64,000 nucleotides of DNA. Source: Cyclaneusma minus. Its lineage: Eukaryota; Ascomycota; Leotiomycetes; Marthamycetales; Marthamycetaceae. The stretch is from NCBI GenBank assembly GCA_037179335.1, contig JAKZHN010000009.1:1339156-1403155 (forward strand), in the 5' to 3' direction. This document shows positions 14,313 to 28,350 of this stretch, in pieces (positions within the stretch are counted from its first letter, which is position 1; the number at the start of each line of letters is the position of its first letter). The position numbers and the translations under genes were made by a program. Under the pieces are notes generated by a model, which saw only the letters and a list, made by a program, of their open reading frames with translations, searched no databases and had not been told where the DNA came from.

Positions 14313-17300
14313 TTTGGCATTTTTTTAAACTTTATTATATTTATCTAAATATATTAAAAACTAAAGCGTTGAATTATTATTTTAAAAAAACATTAATAAA
14401 AATCTGGATTTTAAAATTATAATTCCTATAATTAAAAACGATTTTAAAACCCTTTACCGCTATTAAAAATATTTAAATTTATAAAACAATATAGACTTTA
14501 AAAAATGGTTTAAAAAATGCTGGAAAATTTAAAATTAAATATTTAGAAAGTTTAATTAATATTTTATATAAAATTCAATAAGGTTTTAACACCATTTATT
14601 AAAAACAAACTTTAAAAATTAATTGGTAAATACTTGCAAAAATATAAAAAGAATGCATATATGCTTTAATAATTAAAGCCAAAACCTTTAAAAGATTTTA
14701 TATAATTTTTTAATTTTTAATTCGTATTCAAAAGAAATAGCTTTTTATTTAAATCGAATTTATAATAAAAATCCGGACTATTAAAATTACAAAGACTCCA
14801 ATCGAAGCAATTTTAAAAGCTTTAACCAAGGTAATTTTAAATATTTCAGACTTAATTAAAATATTAAAAATCAATTAAATAATTCTGGCAAATTAAAATA
14901 TATAATTGAATATTACTAAATTTATAAAGAACCTAGCTATTGGTTTAAAAACCATAATTTACTAATTTTTATTTCTAAATAGAAAAATAAAAGAATTATG
15001 AAAGAAACAAAAATAGGGCTTATATCCAAAATGTTTTTTATATTTCTTTGGCTAAATATAAAGGCAAAAACCAATTTAAATATTAAAATAAAATTAATAA
15101 TAATTTTAATAAAACGAAATAAATAGTTTAAAACTTTAATTAGGAAAATCTTTTTAAAATTAATTAAAACAGCCAAAAACAGACCATAAACTTTATAAGC
15201 TTTATAATATTTTGGGGCCCGATTAATACATTAAAAATAGTTTTTTTCCTTATTAAATAATTAACCAAATATATAACTACTAATTATAATTTTCATAAAA
15301 TAACTCCAAATAAATAAATAATTATTTATTACTTCATATATATATTTTAAAGTCAAAATTAAATTTAAACTTTTTATAAATTAATTTTAAATAAGCAAAT
15401 AATTGCCGAATATTTTATAAAATTTATTTAAAACCAAATATTTATTTTTTTAGACCAATAGTTTTTAAAACTTTTCCGAAAAAATTATAATTAATATTGG
15501 AGTATTATATATTTTTATAGCTAGCTATATTTAACTTTAAGCTTTAAAATAACTGGTTTCTAGAATTTATTTAAATATTAGCAACATTGGCCAAGCCTAT
15601 ATTATATTTAAAATTGGAAAATCTAGCATTATAAAAGCTGCTTTCTTTTAAATTACCATTTAAAATAATTGTATTTTATATTTGCAAGGCTGACACTCTG
15701 TTTTTAATGGATTAAAAAAATATAAATAGCCTTTAAACTAAATTTAATAATTTAAAAAATATCCTAATTTAAAAAACTAAATACAAATAAAATAAATGTT
15801 ATTTGATATTATTTGAATAAGCCTAAACTTTATTAATTATATAAAACGTTCGACCATTCAATTATTAAAACGCTTGCTAAGTTTTTATAAAAAACTAAAT
15901 ACTAATTTAATTTTAAAATCTTTAAAAAATTAATTAAAAATTGCCATTAATATTAGCTAAATAGTAGATTCCCAGGAAGATTTAAATTCAAACTTAAAAT
16001 AAATTTTAAATTAAACCATTTAATTAGAATAACTATAATTTGGATTAAAAACTGCAAAATTCTTTATATTATTAATAATGGCACTTTTTATAATGCCGCT
16101 AAATTCCTTAAATTCCTTAAATTAAAAAATATTTAAAAAGCAATTATATTAATATAAATTAATATATATCAAAATCCATTAAATATTATTTGCTATAATG
16201 CTAAGAATAAGGCCGCTTTTAAAAAATTAAATAAAACGCTAAACTATTAGCAGTTTAATATAATAAAATTCCAATTAACGCCTATTAAAATATTGGCAAA
16301 ATAAAAAAAAGTTATTTAATTTTGAAAAAAGCTTATATTATTATAAAGGCTAAATTTAAAAAAAACATTTTTAAATTCATTTTTTAAATAACTATTAAAG
16401 CTTTAAATAATATTACCAGCCCTAAACAATTAATGCCCATTTTTTTAATATATAAAGCTTATTTAATAATTATTTAAAATTCCTTTTTTTTCTTTTTTTA
16501 TAATTAAGAAAGCCCAAGCGATTTATAAAGCCATTAAAAAATCCAGAAAATCTATATTAAAAACTCAATTTAAAAGGCTTTATATATTAAAAATAGCCTT
16601 AATATATTAGTTGTATTGGATTTCCCTTTGGATTTTAAAATTTTGGTATATAAAAAAAACAATGGCTAGACTAATTTATTTAAGCTTTAAAAACCAAATC
16701 CCTATAATTATATTTTGGAAATATTCAAAAATTCAAAAATATTTAAATCGATATTAATTAAGCTTTATTTAGCTATTAAAAATAATTTTATTAAAAATCT
16801 TTCAGTATTGAATAATTTTAAGACTAATTTAAAATTAACTATAATTTAAAAAAAAAACTATTTTTAAATTTTTAAAATTAGCTAAAACAGCCCTTTTAAA
16901 AGCAATTAAGCCAATTAATAATATCATTCCGGAAATTAAAAATTGGCCTATTTAAAAAAGATTTAATTGGAAAAATAAAAACAAAGCTAAAAACGCTTTT
17001 AATAATTCAAACGTCTAAAAATTTGGCAATTCGCTAAATAATTTTATAAATGCTTAAACAAATAGTTTTCAAAATCAATTTCTATTGATTTTTTTAATTA
17101 TTTAAAAAGCATTCAAAACCCAAAAAAACAATGCTTATTTAATAAAGAAATTAATTACATAATTGCAAATACTTTTATATATGTTATAAAAAACAAAAAA
17201 AAGGAATGTAAAGCATTTATAATTACCAAAAAAGAATCTAATATAAATTTAGCCATTGTTTTTTAAAAAAACAATAGCAAAATTACTATTTTCCATCGGC

Positions 17301-19029
17301 TATTTAAAGTTTTTAATAAAATTAAAAATTTTAAATTTCTAAATATTAAAGTTTTTAAATTTATTTAAATCAATCCCAATATTTTAAAAAATAGAATTTT
17401 CAAATCCAGAATAATTAAAACAATCGAGGGAAAAATAACTATTTTTATAAAAAATTAAAACTGATTATTTAAAACCATAATAATATTGGCAAAAAATAAA
17501 TTTTTATTTCATTTTTTATAATTTAAAAATTTAGCCAATAGCTAATGCTTTATTTTAGCCTATTTCTATTTATTATTAAAAGTCTATATAATAATAAAAT
17601 TTATAAATTATAGCTTTGAAATATTATTTAGGCCTATATTTAATTTTATAATTTTTTGAATAAAAAGGTTTATTATTATTTGCCTAAGAAATAATTGCTA
17701 AATATTTAAAAAGCATAATTATAAAATTTAAAAAGCAATTATATAATATAGCTAAGGCTGAATTATATTAATTTATTACCTATTTAATTTACTATATTGA
17801 AAATCTTTTTATTAAGGGTTTTATTTATAATTTTTATTTTATGATTACTATTTTTAATAAATATTTTGCAGTGGTAGTTTTTTAAATTAACAGTATTTTG
17901 CAATTTTTTAATATTAAATAATTTAAATTAAAAGAATCTAAGCTTTAAAAAGCTGGTTTTAAAGCAAAATCCAAAATTATATTAAAAATTAAAAGTCCAT
18001 TGTTTTTAATAGTTTAATTTTTATATTTTTTTAAAAAAAAATTAATAATTTTTATTTGAAAGAATTAAGGCAAAACTTTAAAATTAATAAATACCAAATT
18101 CCCAATTATAAAAGCTAATTATATTAATAAAAACGCCAGAAGCGGCTATATTGCCCAGAATTGCCAATTTAAAAACTTTTATAAATTATTTATTACACTT
18201 TAATACTAAAAGTCAGAATTTGAAAATATTGAAGGATTAAATAAAATTATTGCTTAATAGTTTAATTATTTAAATAAAACATTAATATATATTGCTTTAA
18301 ATTTTTAATTTTAATTTTTAATTCTTATAAATAAACCATTTATAAATAAGTTTTTTAAATTAAGTAAATTATTATATTAACAAATAAATCTTTACATAAA
18401 ATTAATGGCTTTTTTAAAATTGAGGAAAATTTAATTTACTAATTTAGTATTAAAATTAAGCGTATTATCTATTTAATTCTGGTTTTAGAAATTCTAGCCA
18501 TAATTTAAAAAATGGATATTAGCTATACTATAGCTATTATATTTAAAAAGAATATTTTTATATTTTTATATTTAAGATATTTAATATCCCTATAATTATT
18601 TATATAAATCTACTTTCTTTATATAAATGCCTAATTAAAATGGGCATTATAATTAAAAACAGACTTATAATAAATATTTTCTATTTTTATTGAAGCTATA
18701 AGTACTAGAAATTCCAAAAACTCAAATAAATTAACGGCTATAATAATCTAATAAACTCTATAATTACGGCTTTATTTAATAAGGCTTTGAAAATATTAAT
18801 TTTTATAAATAAGCTTATTATTAAAATAAAACAATAAATATATAGGAAAAATATATATAAAACAAAATAGTAAAATTAAAAATTAAAAAAATTAATTTAT
18901 AGCATAATACTTTTGGTACGTTACTTTTAAATAAATTAATTGAAAAGAAAAATGGTTTTTTTAATTAGCAAATTTAATTAGCAATTTACTAAAAAAAATA
19001 GATATATAATTTAAAAAAGTTCCAATATA

Positions 19030-19255
19030 TAAATCCCTGCCTAAAGCCACAAACGCGTATTATATATTCAATATACGCCCTATATTCGGGACGCAAGCCC
19101 CGTGCCCGAAACGCTAGCACTAGCTTAGCGCCAGCTATAAAAACCACCCCCATAGCTTTCCGGCGGCCCTCCAGCTTCCCTTCCCTTTCCATAGCCAATA
19201 TAACCTGTTTAACACCCCCGCGCGCGCACCATCCTGACCCTATAGGAACGAATAA
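19030..19255. other. GC-rich pocket inside the AT block
   Basis: Roughly 220 bases of near-normal composition, including a CCCCCGCGCGCGCACC stretch and a pyrimidine-rich run (CTTCCCTTCCCTTTCC). A 69-residue minus-strand frame across it has no recognisable domain. It is the longest GC pocket in the left block and is probably a fragment of a less mutated element or a small relic of unique sequence. Confidence 0.5.
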
Positions 19256-21760
19256 ATAACCATTTAATTTACCGGGATTTTAATATTATTGCTTAATTTA
19301 TTTAAAAAATTTAAATACATATTTTTTAATAAGCCTGAAAGTAGCTTTGAATTATTAAGTTTGAGTTTAATATAAATAAAAAAGTAAAAAAAGATTTGCT
19401 GCTAATTTTCTTTTATTAATTTTATAAATATTCGCTGGATAAAATAAAAAATAAGCTATAGGAAAACAAGCTTGATAAATATATTTATAAAATTAATTAT
19501 AATATTATTGGCTATTTTAATGTTTTTATTCACTAATTTTATATTCATATTAATATTGCAAAAGATTATTATAAATATATTTTTAATAAAAAAAAACAAA
19601 TCTGGTTTATAAAATCTAATATAGTCACTCTAATTAAGCAATAGTAATTAAAGCAATTGAATAATTTTGAAAATAACCGATTTTGGCTTAAAAAGCCGAA
19701 TATATTTTGCTATAAAACTCCAAATGTTTTATTTTTTCATGCGGCAAAGCAATAATTTTTTTTGCAATTAAAAATATAGCATTTATTATTTTCCCTTTAA
19801 ATAGCTTAAAATAACATTTTTCTTTTATTGTTTTTTAACCTTTTGTTTTATTTTTAAATTCAATTATTCCAATTTTTTTATAATAAAAATGCAGATTGTG
19901 GCCTTATATAAAAACGTTTAATGAATAAAATTGTTTTTTTATTTTATTTATTTAATTAGAAAAATAACGTTTTAAAAGCAATTTTATAAATTTAAACCGT
20001 TTTTAAAAAATTTCGATAGCTTGTTATTTGTAAATTATTTTTTTCAAATTAGCGTATTAATAATAAAAGAAACTTAATTAAAGTTATTAAATAATAAAAC
20101 GTTTGCTTAATTACTAAATTTTAATATAAACTGAAAAAAACTTGGCCAAATTTTATTGCATTTATTATTTAGCTTTTTTAATATCTTTTAATTTATTATG
20201 CTAATTTTATTAATAATTAAATATTTAGTTAATGTTAGCAAATGCTCCAATTTATTATTAATTAACTTAGTAGTTTCTAAAATTATATTTTATTGGTATT
20301 AATTTCAATTTCAAATGCTTTACAAAAAATATTATTATGAATATTTGCTATAGTTATATTAATAGAAATAAAAATAAAACTTTAATTATAATAATTTATA
20401 ATATTTATTTTAAAAATATATACCTGGATAAAAAGCGTTTTTTCTATATTCTTTTGCCCATTAATATATACAAGGCTCTAATTTCAAATATTGGCAATAT
20501 AATTCAAATTATTATTAAAATTGGTTTTTTATATATAATAAAGCAGTATTGTTATAATTAAATATTGCTTTTTACTTAATTTATATTAATTTATTATTAA
20601 TTCTATTAGTTTTTGCAAAATGGGGCAAGTATTATAGTAATGCTTTAAATTAATTATAATTTTTCAAAATATTAAAATTAATTTTAAATTAAGAATAATA
20701 ATTAATATTTCAATAAATAAAAATATAATATTATTTTTATTATCGAAATCCGGATTTACAAAATTTTATTTTTGCCTATAGCCTTTTTCCAGACTTTAAT
20801 ATAGATAATATTGTATTTATTGCCAAATTCCAAAATAGCCAAAGTTTTTATTAATTGCAAATTGGACTAATTTTGAATAATAAAGCGCTAAGCGTTAAAT
20901 TAATCCCGGTAGTTTTTTATTTGCGTATTAAAAATTTTCAATCCGTATAAAAAAGAAATTATTTTAAGCAAGCTAATTAAATTAAAATGCTTTATTGCTT
21001 TTAAAGCTTTATAAATCTATATTAGGATTATTCCAATTATTATTAAAAGTGAAATTATATTAATTAAGCTTTATTTGCTTAGCAATGCGGTTTTTGACTG
21101 CTTTATTTTTTAATTAGTATAAATAATTAAAATTATTTGCAATAATTTAAATTTTCAAAGGCAAATTAATTTTAATTTTAAATCAAATAATTCCCAAAAT
21201 TATAAAAACATTTGCAATATTAAAATTAGCCTTAATATAAGCATTAACTAGCTGCTGCAATTGCTGCTATAATATTAGCAAATTAAGCAAATATTTGCAT
21301 ATATTATTTTTAATAATATTTGAATTAATAAAAATATTATTAAAATTTAATAAAGCAAATATAATTTCTTTTATAAATATAGGAATATAATATTAATTGC
21401 TAAGCTGTTTTTAATTATTTTAATAATAAATATTAAAATTGGGGTGGTTTTTAGCAAATAAAAAGAATTTGCTAGCGATTGCTTATTGATTTATATAAGC
21501 GTTAATTTGATAATTGTATTTGTAAAAAAATAAAAGCATTAAGTTTAAATTTATAAAATTTGTAATTTATATAAATAATTGCTTTTTAAAGCCTATTATT
21601 AAAATAAATAAATCCAGTATATATATTTTTTTTTAATAAGCTCTTTTAAAATTAATTTTTTAAATGTTTTAATATTAAAAGTATAAGCAATAAAATACTA
21701 TATATAGAATTGAATAATATTATAAAAAAGCTTTTTAAATTTATTAAAAAAATTATAATT

Positions 21761-21955
21761 ATTAAGGTTATTAAGGATTCACAATATATACGCAATAGTG
21801 GGTAATAGTGATAATAATATAATTAATTGTGTAAAATAAAACTCCAATAATAGGTATGGAGATAAAGCTATATTTATACGCCAAAACCGGTGTTTAAGGC
21901 ATTGGTTTTTTATTTTTTAAATTATTATTTATAAAACAAATTGCAATATTGGCTA
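21761..21955. repeat. Left LTR-like direct repeat
   Basis: Contains GCAATAGTGGGTAATAGTGA, TATAATTAATTGTGTAAAAT and GAGATAAAGCTATATTTATA in order, all matched in the right-hand copy. It is the more RIP-mutated copy: the GC palindrome of the right copy is partly converted to AT. It ends near a shared ATTGGCTATT string. Boundaries are approximate. Confidence 0.65.
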
Positions 21956-24900
21956 TTTTTTATTTTCTAATAATCAAAAAGTTTATATATATAAAGGAGT
22001 AAAGGAAATAAAATTTAAATATATTAAAAACGTATTGAATTTTGGGATTGGTAGCAAAGCCGTTATTTATAGAATAAAATAGCTATAAATAAAAAATAAA
22101 AAATAAAAAGACATAAGGGCCTTTTTACATACTATGCAATATTTATTTATTTAATAAAGAAAATGGCTTTTTAAATGGCATATAAAAAGGGCCAATTTTT
22201 AAAAAGGAATGAATAATGCAAATAGCATATAAATATTGGTATTAATAAACTAATTAAAGCTTTATTGCAAGCTATTTTTATTATAGCGTTAGTTGAATTG
22301 TTTTTATTATTGATTTATTTGATTTTATAAAGTTTTTGTTTTTTATAATTTTGCCAAAAATAAAGGATATTAGTTATTAGGCGTTTTTTAATTGTAGTAT
22401 TTAATTTATATAAATTATTATTGAAATTGGAAAAAGCTTGAATTTATTAATAATTAAGCAAAATATAAAAAAGAGCGCTATACCTATATTGGTTTTTTAA
22501 ATTATAATTAGAATTTTGCTAGCTAGTATATTTTGGGTAAGTTTTTTATTTTTAATAGAAAATTAATAAATAATATTATTTTTAAAAACAAACATATTTA
22601 AAACCTTTGGAATTTTATTTTTATTATTTAAAATAATGATATAGCCGAGCTGGAAATTTAACTTATTATTATTAGCAAAAGAATGATTCATGAAAATGTA
22701 TTTTTAAATTGTGATTAAATTTATCGAAATATTAATTAAACTTTTATTGGCGGTTTGTTTTTTTGCTATTGCAGGCTTTTATTTAGCGCTTTTATATAGT
22801 CTTTTATTGTTTTTTAATATTGGGCAGTTTTTAAAAATAGGTAGGATTATTAGAACTGGCAAATTATAGCTATATAATTATTTCAAATACGCTAGGCAAT
22901 AAAAATCATTTTAAACATAGGGAAATTAATATTAATTAGTTTTAATTTTGCAATTTGATTTTTTTAAGAAATTACTATATTTTGTTTTTAAATATAAGTA
23001 TATAATTATTAAAAATTAAAAAAAAGCTAATTATTAGAAAAAAGTTTGGATTTGATTTTGAATTCAATTTTTTAAATTTTTTATTTTTTTATTTCGGATT
23101 ATTTTTTATTTGCTAGGATAAAAGTATTCTTTATTTATATATTAATAATAATAAATTAATCCGGATAATGAGTAATTAGCAAATAAGGGTTGTAAATAAA
23201 GGTTTTTATATTAAAATTACGATTATAATAAATATAGTAAATTGTAAATTGATGTAAATTAATTTTTGCAATATTATATAGCGGTTTTGAAATTTGTAAA
23301 GTTATTTGAAAAGGGTATTTAGTTTTTAATTTTCCAGGCAAATTGCAATAGATTATTTAATTTAAAAGGGAATTGATTTAAATATAGGCTTAATTAATAT
23401 TATAATTAAAGTTTTTAATTTTTTAATTTTGGAGCAATAGCGTAAGAGTAATAATTAATTGCTAATTAATTTGCTAGATAATAGGAAATTGGATAATAAT
23501 AAAGATTTTATTATAATTGCTATGATTTTGGATTATTAATTTTAATCTTTTATAGGGTTTGTTTATTTTTTTATTTTTCATTTTTTTTATTATTTAATTA
23601 TTAAAAATGCGCAAATTATTATGGATTTTTAAATTGTATAAATAAATTTTAAAATATTGTTATTAATAAAAAAACTAAGTTTTAATTTATTAAAAGTTTT
23701 AAATGGCTTGCCAAAAGTATTGATTTTGTCTTTTTAGCGAAATTTTAAAAACAGGTTTAAATTTGTTTTTTTTTAGCAATTAATTAAATTTTAATTTTAA
23801 ATAGTATATTTTTAATTTTATTTTGAATTAGGAATTGCTTAAATGCTATAATTGTTTTTAGCAATTTAGCTATGCCTAATGGGTAATTTATTAAATTTTT
23901 ATAGGTTATAAAATCCTATATAAATTTGTTTACATTAGTATTTTATATTTTAAAAATAAAATTATTGGGATTTTTAGCTTTAATAATATGGAATTTGGGA
24001 TTTTTGCAAGGGCGATTAGAATTGCATTTAACTGGGGCGTTTTATACTATAGCAGTTTTAAATTGGGCAATGGCGTTTTTAAAAAATTTGCTATAGCGTT
24101 TTGGCAAAAAGATTGCTAATAAAGTAATTGGAGTTTTATTTAATAGAGAAATTATTATAATTAGTATTTTAAATATTCAAAATGCTAATAATAATATTGC
24201 TATATTAGCGTTATTATGTTAACAAGTATTATTATAATTACTTTTATTATAATAGGGTCTTAAAATAGTAAATATGAATTTTCTAAAGCTATTGAATATT
24301 TTCAAAATATAATTATAATTGTTTTTTTAAACCATAACATAAAGGCTTTTTTAAGTTTTTTTGTTTTTATAAATTAAAATTTTGGAATTTAAAAATAGTT
24401 TAAAAATGGCAAAAACGTTAGGACTATTTTTTATTAAAAGAATATTAATTATTATTTGCTTCGTATACAGTTTTTTTAGTTTTTTTTAGGGTTTTTTTAA
24501 TAGCTTTGATTTAATAGATTATAAAAAAAATGCTATAAATTTTGGATATACGCCAAAGGCTAATAGAGTAGATACAACGCTATTAGGGCTAGCAATATTA
24601 TTAATAGCTTTTATAGCTATTTGCAAAATTGTTTTTTTGGAAAGCTGCGAATAATTGATTTAAATTATTTAGTAGGACTTTTAAAATATAATATAATAAT
24701 ATTTAAATTTCCCAATACTATTATATATTTTAATTGAGATTTTTTTAATTTTAATTTTTAAAATTCCAAATTTTCTATAGAATTTAATACTGGTAAATTT
24801 TACGCTAATAGTATAAATAATATAATTTAATAAAGTTTAATAAACGTTAATTTAGCAGCGCCGAATAGCTTTTTGAATATTTTTAAAGAATTTGCTGCAA

Positions 24901-27900
24901 AGGAATATAACAATTTAAAAGCCAATGGCAATATTAATAATATAAACTATTAAATATTTATTTAATGTTATAATATTTATTATAATTTTAATATTGAAAT
25001 AATAGTTTTTATAGAATTTAAATTTAAATAAATTTTTGAATCTTTTTTTGCATTGGTAAAAATTGCAGAATTTAGCGATTTGTTTTAATTCAATGTATTT
25101 AAAAAAAATTAGCGCGTTTTAAAATTTTGGCCAATTTGAAGACATTTGGGTATTTCAAATATTAATAAAGCTTTTAAAATTTAATTTTAATTAAATGATA
25201 TTAAACGGATTTTGGAAACAATTTAATATTAATTAGAAATATTTATAAATGTTTTTATTTGCGGATAATGGGAATAAAAAAATACTAAATATTAGAATAT
25301 TTTAAAAATTGTTAAATTGATTTTTTAAACGGTTTATATTATTGATTTATATTAAAACTAAATTATTAATTGGTATAATATAGGAATTAATTGATTTGAA
25401 AAATATAGAAATTAAAGCAATATTAATAGTTTTTGCAAAGTTTTTGCTAAATTTAATATTGTATTTATTAATATAAAAGTTATTAAGCAATAGCTATAGT
25501 ATTATTTATTTAAACGCTAGAAATTGGCTTAAGCTATTAATGGAAATATTAATAATATTGGCATTTAATATAATATTTTAAAATATTTAAAATAAATAGC
25601 AATTTTGAAAAATAAATATTTTAAAAGGAATTTTGGGATTTTAATAGTTAGAAATATAGGCGGCGGTATAATTGCTAAATATAATCAGGATTTTAAAGCT
25701 ATTAATAGTTTTTCTATTTAAAATAATTACGTATTTGATTTTTAAACTATTTTTTTTTAATTGTTTAATTTTCAGTAATTAATATGCTATTATCATAATT
25801 GAAAAAGGCTAATATAATTGCCATTTTATGAATATTAGAAGCGATTTTAATATTAATTTTAGTTCTTTTTTATAATTAGCCAAAAATACAATATAGGCAA
25901 TTTTATTATATAGTTTGTTAATTTGTTTAATTGTATTTTTTTAAATATATTAATATTTTTTATTTATTTTTTGCTAATGTGTATTTAGATTTAATAGCTA
26001 GAAATATTATATTTAAAGTAGTTTTTATTTGAATTATTATTTTATCTAAAGAAAAACAAAATTCTCAATATTGGCTTAAAAAAAAGAAAAAATAATTATT
26101 ATGCAAAAATAGTTTTCGATTATAAGCAAAAGGGCTATTTATAAATATATTGTATTAGGCCGTTCTTTTGATTTTTATATAAATTTTAATAAAAATTGAA
26201 AATTGATGCAAGTTTTTTTAACATTTATAATTTGTTTTTTAAATGCTATTTTATATTTTGAAATTAATATATAAACGTAAAGAATTTTATTATATTTAAG
26301 AATATTATTTTGATTATTGGCAGGCAAATTTCAATTATTTTAAAGGATTTTGTAAATAAGAATTTTTAAATATTAGAATTTGGTTTTTTTAAAATTATTT
26401 AAATTATTAATAATATTTTGAAAAAAGAGAAAATGCTATATATTAGTAAGTTTTTAACAAATAATATTAGTTTTTCTACATAATTTAGCAATAAAAGTAT
26501 TAAGTAAAGTAGCTAGATTAATTAATTTAATATAGAAAGAAATAAAAAATTTGTTTTTTAATATAATAGAAAATATATTATAATCATGGATTTTTCAGAG
26601 ATTTATTTTTTGTAAATATTTTTAAAAATATAAATTTTGATATTTAGAACAATACAAAATTTAGCGCTGTATTTAAAATTATTTAAATTATAAATTTTTA
26701 TTTATTAAATAAAATGTTAAAATTAAACAAAATGGATTTTTAAACAATGCTATTGGCAAATAGCAATTGCTTTGGAGCAGATTTTGAAAATAGAATTGGC
26801 GAATTTGCAAGGGTATTGGCAATAAAAAATTTAATACCAGTAATAATAATATTTGAATTTGAATTTAATATTTTAATTTTTAAAATTGGCGGAGCTAGCG
26901 AAATTGGATCAGCAAATTTAATAAAATTGAAATTTATTTAAACTTTTATACGAGTGAATTTGAAATTAGGCTATATTGAAAGAGTTTTTTATTTTCGCAA
27001 ATTTAAAAGATTTTTATTAATTTTGAATTTGCTAATATAAATTTTGCTATTATAAAGAAATCTTTTATTTCTTTTAGAATATTAGAATTTGCTTTGCTCA
27101 AAGTATTAAGTTTCTAATTATTAAAGCTATTTTTGAATTTTTTAAATAAAGATTTATTAATAAAAATTTTATATTTTATAATTTAAACCCGATGCAAAAT
27201 AAAAGCATTAACTTTTTTAATTTAAATACTATATTAATTAATATTTAAGATATTGCTATTATATTTATTTATATAAATATAAAAAACATTGGTATTAATA
27301 GCTAATTAGCAATAAATTGCTACTTTATTATTGGCAATTATATTGATTTTGAAAAAAATTAAAATTAAAGTATTTTTTAAAATATAACGAGTTTTTGGGA
27401 TAAAAAGAATGTTTGGCTTTGGAAATCGCGAAAATATTGGTAGCGAATCTTACAATAATGGCTTTAAAAAGAAATTGGCCAATTTTTGAATTTTTAATTG
27501 AAATTATTTGCTTTGTTTTGGATTTGTGGGCTAAGAAAATGGGGCTAATGGAAAAAGTATTAAAAAATATTTATTTTAAATATTATTTTTAATATAAATT
27601 AAAAATTTAAAAATGGCAGATATAAAGGCGAAAGAATTGGTATTAAATTCAACATTTAATAAAAGAATAAAAAAAGCAGAAATAAAATTGTTTTTTAAAT
27701 AAAAAATAAATTGTTTAAAAATAATAATTTTTTAAATAATCTTTTATATGGATTTAATATTTAACAATTAATCGTTAATATAAAAGTAAAATTATTTTTT
27801 AAGGTTTTTGGCATTTTTCCAATATATTGGAAATATTGAAAATACTGGTATATATATAATAGGATATAGAAAATTTTGAATTTAATAAAATTCAATAGAT

Positions 27901-28152
27901 TTTAACTAAAGCGAATTTAAAAGATTATTAATAGCGTTTTTTTTAATTTTAATATTGTTTTTGTTTTTTAATTTTTAAAATGGAGTTTATTTTTTAGTGC
28001 TATTAAGGGCGAGAATGGGATTATTATTTTATAAGGGAAAAATATAAAGTAAATTATTAAATTTTTAATGCTTTATAAAGCAAGAGTCTGGTTGTTTTAT
28101 TTTTTTAAATTATTTTTGCCGGTTTTTATTTTTTAATAGAGAATATTAATTA

Positions 28153-28350
28153 GTATTGGGATTATTGGGAATTTATAATATGTATGCAATAGTGGATAAT
28201 AGTAATAATGGTATAATTAATTGTATAAAATAAAGGTTTAATAATGAATATAGAGATAAAGCTATATTTATGCGCCAAGACCGGTGCCTAAGGCACCGGT
28301 CCTTTATTTTTAAGCTATCACTTGTAAAAGAGGTCGCAATAATAATATAT
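28153..28350. repeat. Right LTR-like direct repeat with a 9-bp stem palindrome
   Basis: The matching copy of the left repeat. At 28280-28300 it holds a perfect inverted repeat, ACCGGTGCC and GGCACCGGT around a TAA loop. The left copy has the same site decayed to ACCGGTGTT / GGCATTGGT. The palindrome may be part of the LTR regulatory or 3'-end signals; this is inferred from position only. Confidence 0.65.

Larger units (their letters stand above)
21761..28350. mobile_element. RIP-degraded LTR retrotransposon relic
   Basis: Two direct repeats of about 200 bp (near 21761-21955 and 28153-28350) bracket about 6.2 kb of AT-rich sequence. This is the size and layout of a fungal LTR retrotransposon. 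The repeats align almost end to end, and many differences are transitions (for example ACGCC versus GCGCC, GTTTAAGGCATTGG versus GCCTAAGGCACCGG), consistent with RIP. No gag, protease, integrase or reverse-transcriptase motif could be read in the interior, so superfamily and orientation are unknown. Two independently inserted solo LTRs are an alternative. Confidence 0.6.
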
